Source: Balneolaceae bacterium (GTDB lineage Bacteria; Bacteroidota; Rhodothermia; Balneolales; Balneolaceae). From it: a DNA stretch of 60,412 nucleotides. The notes beneath the pieces were generated by a model, which was not told the DNA's origin, made no database searches, and was given only the letters and a program-made list of their open reading frames with translations. How positions within the stretch are numbered: the stretch's first letter is position 1; each line of letters opens with the position of its first letter. Below, one piece after another: positions 41,790-51,136 of the stretch. The translations under genes were made by a program, and so were the position numbers. The stretch is taken from contig VEMX01000043.1 of NCBI GenBank assembly GCA_009711805.1, forward strand, positions 1 through 60,412, in the 5' to 3' direction.

Positions 41790-43499
41790 TTAATTTTTTG
41801 GGATGTGAATATCCTTTAACCGCAATTGCAGAGTCCGGCGACCGTTCCAGTTATTTTCTTCCAGCACATAGGCAATATCAAACGGTTTGTCGTTGCGAAC
41901 GGCTGGCAGATATTCGTGCATGTTAAAACCGATGGTATCAAAAATACCCGAGTTGTTTTGTGTGACCCGCATCTTCAGATGACCGTTGCCTACAATCGTA
42001 GGCTCGCCGGCTACTTTCACTCCCTTACTCACAAATATAGGCCGGAGGTTGGCCGGACCAAAAGGCTCAAACTGACTGAGCAGTTTCCAGAATTTCATAT
42101 CCACTTCCTTCAGATTCAGCTGGGTATCAATCAGCAGTTCCGGCTCAAAAGAATTCTCAGACAAATCCAGGTAGGCCAGCTCATTCATACGGCGGCGGAA
42201 CTCAGACAGCTTGCCTTCACTGAGGGTGAGCCCGGCGGCATACTCATGCCCCCCGTACTGCTCCAGCAAGTCATCACATTTCTTAATGGCGTTATAGATG
42301 TTAAACCCCTTAATACTACGCGCAGATCCTTTGATCTTTCCATCCACATTGCTGAGCATAATGGCCGGACGGTGGTATAAATCTACCAACCGCGAGGCTA
42401 CAATACCGATGACGCCCAGGTGCCAGTCTTCATCGTACAACACAATGGTGGCTGTCTCGTCCATATTAAAATCTTCATCGATCTGTTCCATGGCCTCTTC
42501 CATGGTGCGGCTGTCGGTGTCCCTGCGTTTCAGGTTAATGGATTCCAGCTCATAGGCATGCGATTTGGCTTCCGACAGGTTTTCCGAGATCATCAGCTTT
42601 ACAGCTGTAGCAGCATCTCCCATACGTCCAGCGGCATTAATACGCGGGCCTATGGAAAACACAATCTTAGAGGTGTTAATATCTTCACGATCCACCTTAA
42701 TCATTTCCAGCAGCGCCCGGACGCCTACCCGGGGAGAACGGCGGATCATTTGCAAACCGGCTTTCATCAGCACCCGGTTTTCATCAATAATAGGTACAAT
42801 ATCCGAAGCAATGGAAATGGCAATCAGGTCCAGGAATTTATAGGAGATGGTTTGAGGCAGGCCCAGCTTCTTGAGTGTCCCCTGTATAAGTTTAAAGCCC
42901 ACACCTGCGCCGGAGAGTCCGTCGAAAGGGTAGTTGCAGTCGGGACGCTTAGGATCGAGAACGGCTACTGCATCAGGTATGCTGTCACCCACCGTATGAT
43001 GATCACAGATAATCAGATCGATGCCTTTTTCTTTGGCGGAAAGGGCTTCATCAATAGCGGTAATCCCACAGTCGACCGAAACGATGAGGTCGGCTCCTAT
43101 TTTGTCGGCATACTTAATGCCTTCGGGATTAATACCGTAGCCCTCTTTAAACCGATGAGGAATATAGTAATCAGTCTCCAGCCCAAATTCTTTCAGAAAG
43201 GTGTAGATAGAAGATGTAGCCGTAGTACCGTCTACATCGTAGTCGCCGTAAACGAGTACCTTTTCACTTTTTCTAATAGCTAATGCCAGACGTTCGGCGC
43301 CTGCATTCATATCCCTCATTAAGAAAGGATCGTGAAGAAGGTCTATCGAAGGTCTGAAAAAGGATTTTGCATCATCAAATGATTGTATGCCGCGGATAGC
43401 CAGTAATCGGGCTATTTTAGCCGGTATGTTGAGCTCTTGCTCTAAGGAAGATGTATTGATATCTTCTTCCGGCTGCGCGAAAACCCAGCGAAATGACAT
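41790..43499 (-). CDS. recJ: Single-stranded-DNA-specific exonuclease RecJ
   Basis: A 569-residue DHH-family 5'-3' exonuclease used in recombination and mismatch repair. Motifs are VYGDYDVDGTTATSS (motif I), LIVSVDCGI, LIICDHHTVGD (DHH), DPKRPDCNYPFDGLSGAGVGFKL, FSIGPRINAAGRMGDA, and the DHHA1 region VIGIVASRLVDLYHRPAIMLSN with QYGGHEYAAGLTL. The C-terminal OB domain ends near TLQLRLKDI. Length is typical. Confidence 0.96.
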   Translation of the reverse strand: MSFRWVFAQPEEDINTSSLEQELNIPAKIARLLAIRGIQSFDDAKSFFRPSIDLLHDPFLMRDMNAGAERLALAIRKSEKVLVYGDYDVDGTTATSSIYTFLKEFGLETDYYIPHRFKEGYGINPEGIKYADKIGADLIVSVDCGITAIDEALSAKEKGIDLIICDHHTVGDSIPDAVAVLDPKRPDCNYPFDGLSGAGVGFKLIQGTLKKLGLPQTISYKFLDLIAISIASDIVPIIDENRVLMKAGLQMIRRSPRVGVRALLEMIKVDREDINTSKIVFSIGPRINAAGRMGDAATAVKLMISENLSEAKSHAYELESINLKRRDTDSRTMEEAMEQIDEDFNMDETATIVLYDEDWHLGVIGIVASRLVDLYHRPAIMLSNVDGKIKGSARSIKGFNIYNAIKKCDDLLEQYGGHEYAAGLTLSEGKLSEFRRRMNELAYLDLSENSFEPELLIDTQLNLKEVDMKFWKLLSQFEPFGPANLRPIFVSKGVKVAGEPTIVGNGHLKMRVTQNNSGIFDTIGFNMHEYLPAVRNDKPFDIAYVLEENNWNGRRTLQLRLKDIHIPKN

Positions 43500-43770
43500 G
43501 GTTTATTTTTGCTTTTATTTTATACATAGAGGTAATGCGGCGGTCAAACCAAAAAACCAATGCAACAATCTGCATTTAATTACCCATAAAATACAATTTA
43601 CTGCGACAAATACATCACATTTAATTGGGAGATTGGTTATTTGGGAATTAGTGATTGAGTATTGAAGTGAGACGGCAGAAGACAAACGTGAAAAGTGAAA
43701 AGTCAGGGTGGGTTCGATAATGGTAAGAATATATGGTTGCATGGAGAAATCAAGTCGGTCTCTAACCAAA

Positions 43771-43865
43771 GCTGTCATCCCGAATGCCCCAGCAGAGTTA
43801 TAGGCATCGGTAGTAGCACAGAGGGATCTCAAACCTTGAACTACCCGCTACCTTGTTTATTTGAG
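43771..43865. repeat. 95-bp interspersed repeat, copy 1
   Basis: It starts GCTGTCATCCCGAATGCCCC and includes GGCATCGGTAGTAG and CTCAAA elements, ending TTTGAG. It aligns without gaps to 44093-44187 over 95 bp with many but scattered differences. This is the style of short mobile or REP-like intergenic elements carrying a GTCATCCCGA core. Confidence 0.7.
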
Positions 43866-44092
43866 GGGGTTGGTTGGAGCGTTGAATGAGCGTATTAGCC
43901 CGTTTTCTATTTCCTGACCACCACAACACCCACCGTCTCAGCACAAATGGAGGTTTGCTTTTCAATTAACTCGGTGTGCTGAGCCACCTCCCTGGAGGGA
44001 GGACTTTTGTGGGGCACGAATAAGGTATGGAACAGATCCTCGATGAGGCAGCCAATTCACTCTGTGGATGAACCAATACACTCATTATCAAT

Positions 44093-44187
44093 GCTGTCAT
44101 CCCGAATGCCCCACCAAAGCTATGGGCATCGGTAGTAGTACAGAGGGGTCTCAAATCTTGCACTACCTGCCCTTTTGTATATTTGAG
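44093..44187. repeat. 95-bp interspersed repeat, copy 2
   Basis: The partner of the 43771-43865 repeat, same orientation, 322 bp downstream. The shared parts include GCTGTCATCCCGAATGCCCC, GGCATCGGTAGTAG and the TTTGAG end. Confidence 0.7.
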
Positions 44188-44520
44188 CCCCTTCCCCTTG
44201 GGGATGTCTGGGGCACGCGATCCTATTTCCCTCCTTGTTCGAGCGGGATGGAATCGGCAACAAGCTGCCGCTATTTCCATATACGATGGTGGTAACAGAC
44301 TTTAATAAGTAGTATTTTTCGCTTCAAATTCTGAGCTATTCAGCATTTTTGTCCGGTTACTTCAGACGATAGAATCATGTGAAGTATCCTCTTCTTGCTT
44401 ATGCTACATGAGCCAACACAAATTTACATTCATAAGAGGGTTCCGAATTTGAGAATGATAAAATAAATGGTGAGCTTTGGAAGCGTTTCCATACGCCCGT
44501 TTAATACAAATTGTAATTCA

Positions 44521-45684
44521 ATGACTACAGATATTAAAGTGAAAGAAGAAGTAAAATCGAACTTCCCGATATTTGATACCCTTCAATCCAGTGAACATGA
44601 ACAGGTAGTTATCTGCTCAGATCCCGACACAGGTTTGAAGGCCATTATAGCTATTCATGATACTACTCTTGGGCCGGCCCTGGGTGGAACGCGCATGTGG
44701 CAATACGAAAGTGAACAAGCAGCCCTGCGCGATGTTCTCCGGCTCTCCCGGGGAATGACCTACAAAGCCGCTATTTCGGGATTAAACCTCGGTGGTGGTA
44801 AAGCAGTTATTATAGGCGATTCCCGCACAGACAAGACAGAAGCTCTCTTCCGTTCATTTGGGCGTTTTGTTGATGGGCTTGGAGGAAGATACATCACAGC
44901 AGAAGATGTGGGAATGACCGTCCGCGAGATGGAATGGATTTATTCCGAAACAAAATATGTAACCGGTATCCCAAAAACTCTGGGCGGCAGTGGTGATCCT
45001 TCTCCCGTAACAGCCTATGGGGTGTATATGGGAGTAAAAGCCTGCGCCAAAAAAGCCTATGGCAGCGACTCACTGGGAGGCAAAAAGATTGCACTTCAGG
45101 GCGCTGGTAACGTGGCCAGCTACTTTGCCCGCCATGCTGCCGGGGAAGGAGCCAAGCTTTACCTTTGTGACATCTATGATGAAAAAGCTAATGCCCTGGC
45201 TGAAGAAGTAGGAGCCGAAGTAGTAGCCCCCGAGGCTATCTACGGGCTGGATGTAGACATCTACACCCCTTGTGCTTTAGGCGGGGTTATTAATGATGAA
45301 ACGCTGGAACAGCTAAGCTGTGATATTATTGCCGGTGGAGCAAATAATGTGCTTGATGAAGAAGATCGACACGGGCAGTTACTGCTGGACAAAGGCATCA
45401 TTTATGCCCCTGACTATGTGATTAATGCCGGTGGGCTTATTAATATTTCCAGCGAACTGGAAGGGTATGACGAAAAGCGGGCACTGCAGAAAGCCGGTAA
45501 TATCTACAACACCATTACCGATATTTTAAGTTACTCAGACGAGCATGGTATTCCAGCCCACAAGGCATCCAATGCACTGGCTGAAAAACGCATCAAGACG
45601 ATTGGGGACATCAAGAACACCTATTCCTCAAAAGCAGGCATCTCCGGGCGACTTGGTGAAGTATACAAACGTTTTCAGGATTGA
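44521..45684 (+). CDS. Leucine dehydrogenase (Glu/Leu/Phe/Val dehydrogenase family)
   Basis: A 387-residue NAD-dependent amino acid dehydrogenase. The signature is LGPALGGTRMW, then LSRGMTYKAAISGLNLGGGKAVIIGD with the catalytic Lys, GGRYITAEDVGMT, GSGDPSPVTAYGVYMG, nucleotide fold IALQGAGNVASYFARHAAGEGAKLYLCD and CALGGVINDETL. It interconverts branched-chain amino acids and 2-oxo acids. The length and GGTRMW wording point to leucine dehydrogenase, but valine or phenylalanine use is possible. The frame is open from 44467; the ATG at 44521 fits the family N-terminus. A strong terminator follows. Confidence 0.9.
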   Translation: MTTDIKVKEEVKSNFPIFDTLQSSEHEQVVICSDPDTGLKAIIAIHDTTLGPALGGTRMWQYESEQAALRDVLRLSRGMTYKAAISGLNLGGGKAVIIGDSRTDKTEALFRSFGRFVDGLGGRYITAEDVGMTVREMEWIYSETKYVTGIPKTLGGSGDPSPVTAYGVYMGVKACAKKAYGSDSLGGKKIALQGAGNVASYFARHAAGEGAKLYLCDIYDEKANALAEEVGAEVVAPEAIYGLDVDIYTPCALGGVINDETLEQLSCDIIAGGANNVLDEEDRHGQLLLDKGIIYAPDYVINAGGLINISSELEGYDEKRALQKAGNIYNTITDILSYSDEHGIPAHKASNALAEKRIKTIGDIKNTYSSKAGISGRLGEVYKRFQD

Positions 45685-45712
45685 TAGCTGAATATTTCAA
45701 TACTTTAAAATC

Positions 45713-45744
45713 AAAAAGCCCGTCAGTGTTGACGGGCTTTTTTT
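45713..45744. terminator. Strong terminator after leucine dehydrogenase
   Basis: AAAAAGCCCGTCA and TGACGGGCTTTTT pair around a 4-nt loop, followed by further T residues. It lies 28 bp past the stop and before the stop of the convergent peptidase gene, so it can work in both directions. Confidence 0.92.
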
Positions 45745-45781
45745 ATTTCTTGCGGGATTGTTGACTAAGAAAAAAACCAGG

Positions 45782-48355
45782 TTAGTTGGTTGTGCCCCCG
45801 CTGATGGTATGGCCGAAAAAGATAGCATTGGCAAACAGCTTATTGGTTCCATACCAGAAGGCGCGGAAGTTGGGATTATCTGTCATCGCTATCACTTTCC
45901 CTCTGCCGTATCCGCTTACAACAACAGCAGCTGATCCGGCAAGTTTCTCCACATTTTCATCAGAGATATACCCACTTGCAAGGGGATCATCTGTGTAGTA
46001 AAGAGGGGTAGAGTATGGGTTTTCTCCTTTTTTCATAAACATGGTGCTGTTTCTGAAAACGGTTAAATCATCATCATTAAAACCATATCCCATCGGATGT
46101 GTCAAATCCAGCTTGGCATTAAAAATAGCACCTCCTATATACTGAGCTCCGGAATCGTTACTCTGCTTTACGTATGGACGAACTTCGACTTCTTCCTCCT
46201 CCTCATCACCATCGTTTCCGCTAACAAATTCTATGTCAGCAAGCCCACTGGACTGTGCCCAGCGCGCGCCATACTTATAAGCCACAAGGGTACCTCCTCC
46301 CCGCAGCCAGTCTTTCAGGTTTTCAGCGGCTGATTCGGACAGGCCGTATCCACTGGTAACAATTACGTTGTAACGGCTCAGGTCTATTCTGCCTACATCG
46401 TCTGCCTCTATAATTGAAGCCGGCATGTTATACCGCTGATCGAGCAGGTGCCAGGCCTCGCCCACTTCATAAGAGCTGGTTCCGGATCCCCCTATAATGG
46501 CCACTTTGGGATCGCGGAGCATCTCGAAATTTCCGCTTCCAAAATCCATTCCTGTCGGGGTCAGTCCTGTGGAGGCCGAATACACGGTAATACCGTCTTC
46601 TTCGGTAATGGTCTCAACGATGTCGTGCACTTTTTCCTGGTCATCTTGTACTCCAAGCGGAATCATGATGGTACCATAGTCAAACTCTTTAGCACCTTCA
46701 TCGGTCACTGAAGTAAAACGCTTTGATGCTACTTTCACGCGTACCCCCTCCGAAAGCAACCGGTAAACGGCCCGCGGGGCATAGTACTCATCCCATTCAA
46801 ACAAATATGCATAATTGGACTCACTGCCAATAAGCTCACCCTCAAGAGGTTCACCGATGGTAAAAGCATCCCCGTGCAGATCTGTATCGTAGCCGCTTTC
46901 AATTTCTTCAAAAGGCAGGTTAAAAGCATAAGGCATGGTCCAGGCAGACACATCGTAAAACAGACTGTCGTTAAAAGTTGTGCGGCGCTCAAAGAGGGCG
47001 GTTATAAGCTTGTACTGCTGCTGGTTGGCAGGCACTATATAAGCTTTACCTGCTTTAAAGTTGTTATGATTTTCAGCCAGCTCATACACATTCACCTGGT
47101 GGCGGCTCAACATTTCGGCTAAATGCCTGGTTCGTGCCTGATCGTGTTCCTCACCAAATACATAGGCTTTGATGTCGGCGTCTTCGGCTTCTGTAGCTGC
47201 TTCTTTATAGAACTCTCTCATATTGCCCAACAGCTCTTCCTTCATACCCACTGCAGCCTCAAGCGTAGAAAGGGATGCTGTAAACTGGTTTTTTATGGTG
47301 AATGGAAATCGCAGCAGTCCATGGATACTTTCCTGGGCATGCCCGCGTGAGCTGGCTTGCTCAAACAAGATCCCAATAGAACCGTTTACGTCTGGGTAAG
47401 TAGATCCTTTACCGTAATAGAAATCGTCAAAGCTTTCCTTGGAGTAATACAGAGACTGAATTTCATCTAAAGCATCTGCATGGTATTCGCCTATAGCACC
47501 TGTTAAGTCCTGGTTACGCTGTGGAGTTAATGGGTGGGTGCGCTGTGGAATACCCGGCTGAAAGAAAAAGGTGGAGTTGGTGCCCATCTCGTGGTGATCG
47601 GTAAGTACGTTGGGTTTCCACTCATGAAATTTGGCAACTCGTCCTTTACTCTCAGGGTGCTGCAATAACAGCCAGTCGCGGTTCAGGTCGAACCAGTAGT
47701 GGTTCGTACGCCCGCCGGGCCAGTTTTCACCAAACTCGCGGCTATTGGGATCTGATACCAACACATTCTTGCTTTTATGGATGTTAGCCCAGTGTGCAAA
47801 CCGGCTTAGCCCATCGGGGTTGATGCTGGGATCAATCAGTATCACTACATCATTTAATAATTTATCAATTTTATTGCCCTGGGCCGCAGCGAGGTAATAG
47901 ACCACAGCCAGCGAGGCATTAGAGCCACTGGGCTCATTCCCATGTACACTATATGCCATGGTTATAACCGCCGGCATGGAGGAAAGGTCTAACTCATCCG
48001 AAGCAGATGCATCCGTGAGTTTAAGGTGCTCACTTTTAATCTCATTTATATTCGAATGATTATTGGGCGAAGTAATGGTAAGCATGAGCAGCGGGCGATC
48101 CTCGTAAGTACGGGCATATTCAGAAATAGTAAGCCGGTCAGAGGCTTTTGCCACCGCATACATATACTTCGCAAGCTGATCGTGGCGCACGTGCCATTCT
48201 CCAACCTCCGTTCCAAGAACCGATTTTGGTGTAGGAACACTTTGGTCATAAGAAACATCGTCAGGTAAATAATAATCCAGAGTAATCGGCTGAGGCTGAG
48301 CCTGTACCAATACCCCAAAGAGCAAAAATACGAATAAAGAAAAGTGGGCTTTCAT
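45782..48355 (-). CDS. Secreted M14-family zinc carboxypeptidase
   Basis: An 857-residue exported protein (signal about 1-19, ending VQAQ). It has an M14 domain: zinc ligands His138 and Glu141 in SVHGNEPSG, PSINPDGLSRFAHW, FDLNRDWLLLQHPES, and DHHEMGTNSTFFF with the third zinc ligand. A second part from about residue 615 (KVAIIGGSGTSSYEVGEAW, IDLSRYNVIVTSGYGLSESAAENLKDWLRGGGTLVAYKYGARW) resembles a class I amidotransferase-like fold. It probably degrades peptides or peptidoglycan-derived peptides outside the inner membrane. It is a single gene. Confidence 0.85.
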   Translation of the reverse strand: MKAHFSLFVFLLFGVLVQAQPQPITLDYYLPDDVSYDQSVPTPKSVLGTEVGEWHVRHDQLAKYMYAVAKASDRLTISEYARTYEDRPLLMLTITSPNNHSNINEIKSEHLKLTDASASDELDLSSMPAVITMAYSVHGNEPSGSNASLAVVYYLAAAQGNKIDKLLNDVVILIDPSINPDGLSRFAHWANIHKSKNVLVSDPNSREFGENWPGGRTNHYWFDLNRDWLLLQHPESKGRVAKFHEWKPNVLTDHHEMGTNSTFFFQPGIPQRTHPLTPQRNQDLTGAIGEYHADALDEIQSLYYSKESFDDFYYGKGSTYPDVNGSIGILFEQASSRGHAQESIHGLLRFPFTIKNQFTASLSTLEAAVGMKEELLGNMREFYKEAATEAEDADIKAYVFGEEHDQARTRHLAEMLSRHQVNVYELAENHNNFKAGKAYIVPANQQQYKLITALFERRTTFNDSLFYDVSAWTMPYAFNLPFEEIESGYDTDLHGDAFTIGEPLEGELIGSESNYAYLFEWDEYYAPRAVYRLLSEGVRVKVASKRFTSVTDEGAKEFDYGTIMIPLGVQDDQEKVHDIVETITEEDGITVYSASTGLTPTGMDFGSGNFEMLRDPKVAIIGGSGTSSYEVGEAWHLLDQRYNMPASIIEADDVGRIDLSRYNVIVTSGYGLSESAAENLKDWLRGGGTLVAYKYGARWAQSSGLADIEFVSGNDGDEEEEEVEVRPYVKQSNDSGAQYIGGAIFNAKLDLTHPMGYGFNDDDLTVFRNSTMFMKKGENPYSTPLYYTDDPLASGYISDENVEKLAGSAAVVVSGYGRGKVIAMTDNPNFRAFWYGTNKLFANAIFFGHTISGGTTN

Positions 48356-48654
48356 AGTGGAAGGAATTTATTAAATGTTGATGTCTATAATAACGGGCTG
48401 TATGGTACCAGTTCAAAATGAAAAAAGTTTTAAAATTTGGGAAAGGAGTTCAATAATAAATCCCACGGATTCAAGCGTGAGATTAGGAGTTCTTGTATTA
48501 GGGGTGAGGCCAAGCCTCGGTTAAGCGTTCCGCAGCGGAGCAACGGAATTAGGAAAGGCGGCAGCAGAAAGAATTTGACTCTCATTATATATATAATTGT
48601 AATTAGATTACTCACATAGGAGTATCTATAATCATAATAAAAATCAATAATCTG
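48356..48654. other. Spacer upstream of the second secreted-peptide locus
   Basis: About 300 bp without a gene. It carries an imperfect GATTAGGAGTTCTTGTATTAGG-type tract and a TTCCGCAGCGGAGCAACGGAA segment (short inverted repeats GCGTTCCGC against GCGGAGC), similar in style to the degenerate intergenic repeats elsewhere in the window. The 80 bp before 48655 are very AT-rich and probably contain the promoter. Confidence 0.4.
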
Positions 48655-48921
48655 ATGAATATTTTTAAAATTACGGGGATTTTATTATTCCTTATTATCT
48701 TATTTTGTAACCTACAAATAACATCTGATAGCTATGAGATAAGCTTTACCGGTGAAAAGGCATACGCTCATTTTGGTGAGGTCACTTGTTACTCAATGTA
48801 TGAGAGTGACTGTGGTTTTTTTGAAGATTGCTCAAATTTCTACGATTGTGGACCTTGTACAATGGTTGATAATTTCAGTGATTGGCAAGCACCCGGACAT
48901 TGTGCATATACTCAAGAATAG
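48655..48921 (+). CDS. Small secreted Cys-rich peptide (NVEALA-like)
   Basis: An 88-residue protein with a hydrophobic N-terminal signal (ITGILLFLIILF). The mature part has six Cys (VTC, SDC, EDC, YDC, GPC, GHC) and is acidic and aromatic. Size, a GEKAYAHFGE stretch before the first mature Cys, and its place directly before a BF3164-type propeller gene recall NVEALA-type peptides of Bacteroidota, although the motif itself is not conserved. Export followed by disulfide formation is likely. Function unknown. Confidence 0.6.
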   Translation: MNIFKITGILLFLIILFCNLQITSDSYEISFTGEKAYAHFGEVTCYSMYESDCGFFEDCSNFYDCGPCTMVDNFSDWQAPGHCAYTQE

Positions 48922-48987
48922 ACCAGGTCTTAAAACAAGGCAGGGACAGAAATCCCTGCCATTATATATTAATTTTATCTTAATGAA

Positions 48988-50031
48988 ATGAATAGGTACG
49001 TTTTATTTATCAGCGCTTTTATTATACCAATGTTTGTATTTGTTAGCTGTAATTCAGCAAATAATGATGTCACAAGCATTAAAGCATTAAATCCTGTCAA
49101 TGCATCAGTTACTGAAGCTTATACTTTACAAGAAAATGATGTCCCTATAAATCCTTTGGATATCTTAAATTTAAATGACAAATATTTGATTGTTATAAAT
49201 AAAAAAGATCAAGGGGTGTTTAGGGTTTACAGTCTTCCAGAATTAGATTATCTATATTCATGGGGACGAATGGGCAGGGGACCTGATGAACTTTCATTTG
49301 TCTCTTTGTCGCAAATTAATACCAATTCATCAGGACTTATCTTATTAGAAAATGCAATAGCACAGCTCAAACATTATGAAATTAATGACACGGGTTTTGT
49401 CTTAAAAAAGAAAGCCAATCTGGCTTACCCTACCAAAAAACAACCTTTCAATAATCTTATACGAGTAAATGATAGTACATATTATGCTCGGTATGGATAT
49501 GATAAGACAACAGATAAGGAGTTTATAGCCCTTCGACCAGAATTTAATGAAGCACTATTTACTTTTGGAAAATATCCCGGTGGTTCAGATTTAACAGGAG
49601 CAGCTCGTTCTCAGAAATATTCAAAAATATCCACTGCACAACCTCAAGGAAAACTCTTTGCCTCCTTTTATCGATCTCTAAATCAATTCAAGATATTCAA
49701 TGATCGTGGAGACCTGGTAAGAAATATTTCAATAGATGATGAATATATATCTGAAGCATCAAGTGATGACTTTATTTACAGAGCATATGTTACCTCTACA
49801 AATAAACATATTTACACATTAGGGGTTTTCAATACAGAAGAAAAGTTAAGTCAAGATCCTGATAATTTTTCACCTATGATTGGGGTTTGGTCATGGGAGG
49901 GTAAGCCGATTAAAAGACTTAAAATAGATCAAAAAATTCATCGCTTCGCTGTTTCAGATAAATATGAAACGCTTTATGGATTTTCAATATTTGATCCATC
50001 TAAAATATATACATACAAGTTAGATCTTTAA
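48988..50031 (+). CDS. BF3164-like 6-bladed beta-propeller lipoprotein
   Basis: A 347-residue protein with a lipoprotein signal (VFVSC, Cys 21), then repeated blades. The diagnostic WGRMGRGPDELSFVSLSQI carries the GRGP(D/G)E motif, followed by NNLIRVNDSTYYARYG, TFGKYPGGSDLTGAARSQKYS and a terminal KIYTYKLDL. It belongs to the TolB-like/BF3164 group and is related in architecture to the protein at 7606-8655. It starts 66 bp after the Cys-rich peptide and is followed 4 bp later by the fasciclin gene, so it is in the same operon. It is very AT-rich compared with neighbours. Confidence 0.75.
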   Translation: MNRYVLFISAFIIPMFVFVSCNSANNDVTSIKALNPVNASVTEAYTLQENDVPINPLDILNLNDKYLIVINKKDQGVFRVYSLPELDYLYSWGRMGRGPDELSFVSLSQINTNSSGLILLENAIAQLKHYEINDTGFVLKKKANLAYPTKKQPFNNLIRVNDSTYYARYGYDKTTDKEFIALRPEFNEALFTFGKYPGGSDLTGAARSQKYSKISTAQPQGKLFASFYRSLNQFKIFNDRGDLVRNISIDDEYISEASSDDFIYRAYVTSTNKHIYTLGVFNTEEKLSQDPDNFSPMIGVWSWEGKPIKRLKIDQKIHRFAVSDKYETLYGFSIFDPSKIYTYKLDL

Positions 50032-50035
50032 ATCT

Positions 50036-50569
50036 ATGCGACCATTATTATTAACCCTTTTCCTTTCCCTACTTCTTAATTCGTGTATGCAGGATAAGAA
50101 ACCTGTCCCACAACAAAATCCAGAAGTTCCAAATAATATTATGTCTGAAGAAATGACCATTCTGGATTTTATTTCAGAGAAAGAAGATTTCTCGAATTTC
50201 TTACACCTTATAAAACATGTAAATCTTGACGATACTTTAGACCAAGAAGGTTCCTTTACATTGCTAATACCCTCTAATAAAGCAATGGATAAAATTTCTC
50301 CTGAAAAGATTGAATATCTTCTAAAAAAAGAAAACAAAGGGTTACTTACTGAAATTATAGAGCTACATTTTGTAAGGGAAAAATATAGATTAAATGAGTT
50401 AACGAATAAGCAAGAATTAAATACATTTCGCCCAACATCTAATATTCACGTCAGAATAAAAGAGAACTCTTTAACCCTCAGCCAAGGCATACCAGTTAAC
50501 TCATTTGTCGGTTTCAGTAATGGAAATATCATCGTTGTTGACAGAATACTTGTTCATTTAACAATTTAA
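50036..50569 (+). CDS. Fasciclin (FAS1) domain lipoprotein
   Basis: A 177-residue protein with a short signal and lipobox (LLNSC, Cys 17), then one FAS1 domain: TILDFISEKEDFSNFLHLIKHVNLDDTLDQEGSFTLLIPSNKAMDKI (H1 region), IIELHFV, and a late NGNIIVVDRILV. FAS1 domains mediate adhesion or ligand binding at the cell surface. It lies 4 bp after the propeller gene and 12 bp before the CxxC protein gene, so it belongs to the same operon. Confidence 0.75.
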   Translation: MRPLLLTLFLSLLLNSCMQDKKPVPQQNPEVPNNIMSEEMTILDFISEKEDFSNFLHLIKHVNLDDTLDQEGSFTLLIPSNKAMDKISPEKIEYLLKKENKGLLTEIIELHFVREKYRLNELTNKQELNTFRPTSNIHVRIKENSLTLSQGIPVNSFVGFSNGNIIVVDRILVHLTI

Positions 50570-50581
50570 AAACACCTTCAT

Positions 50582-51136
50582 ATGAAGAAATCAACTTTTA
50601 TTTTTATCACATCTTTGCTCATACTATTAAATGTTTCTTTACTCTTTCAGGTATCTCATTTGAATAATAAAGATGACAATAGTTCCAATGCTATAGAAGT
50701 TTTTGATAAATGGGGCCTGGAAAGTATCGGTACAAGCCATGCAAAGATCAATCATTCTGAAATTGAAATTCCTGATTCAGGTATCTTTTTTGTTGTGGTA
50801 ATGACTGATGTTGGCTGCAGCTCATGTATGGTAAATGAAATACGCTTGTTAAATAAGCTTTATAATGATTTTCCCAATAAAATTGATGTTTATCTCCATT
50901 CTAATAGTGATTCCTATTTAGAACAATATAATAATACATTTCCTGTGCAAGTAATTTCAAATAAAGAAAACATTCTTGACAATGGTTTTGAGTTTACAAA
51001 CCCTGTAGGTCTCATTATAGACTCTAATAAATTAATTCAGGATATACACCTCGCAAAACCTGAAAACCCAGGCAATCGAAATTTTTATTACAAAAAGATA
51101 AAATCATTGTTTAACTCATTAAAAACAAAAACATAA
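50582..51136 (+). CDS. Membrane-anchored thioredoxin-like protein (CxxC)
   Basis: A 184-residue protein with an N-terminal hydrophobic anchor (about 5-22) and a thioredoxin-like fold. Strand and active site are FFVVVMTDVGCSSCMVNEIRLL with CSSC at 79-82, followed by helix and strands to NPVGLIIDSNKLIQDIHLAKP, where the Pro after the strand fits the thioredoxin cis-Pro region. It is probably a periplasmic thiol reductase or oxidase. As the fourth gene of the Cys-rich peptide operon, it could shape the disulfides of that peptide (inference). Confidence 0.7.
   Translation: MKKSTFIFITSLLILLNVSLLFQVSHLNNKDDNSSNAIEVFDKWGLESIGTSHAKINHSEIEIPDSGIFFVVVMTDVGCSSCMVNEIRLLNKLYNDFPNKIDVYLHSNSDSYLEQYNNTFPVQVISNKENILDNGFEFTNPVGLIIDSNKLIQDIHLAKPENPGNRNFYYKKIKSLFNSLKTKT

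Larger units (their letters stand above)
43500..44520. other. Gene-poor spacer of about 1 kb with interspersed repeats
   Basis: I see no convincing gene on either strand. The spacer contains two related 95-bp repeats (43771-43865 and 44093-44187), a CCTCCC/GGGAGG hairpin around 43987-44002 and other palindromic tracts. The frames found here read through the repeats and lack coding character. The promoter of the leucine dehydrogenase gene should lie near its right end. Confidence 0.6.

Noticed and set aside
42420-43283. A 287-codon open frame on the plus strand opposite recJ
   Set aside because: It is antisense to clear RecJ motifs and has no coding character.
43515-43832. A 105-codon minus-strand frame in the recJ upstream spacer
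   Set aside because: It overlaps an interspersed repeat, has no start context or family motif and continues into non-coding palindromes.
43771-44187. CRISPR array
   Set aside because: There are only two long, diverged copies, without regular spacers or cas genes.
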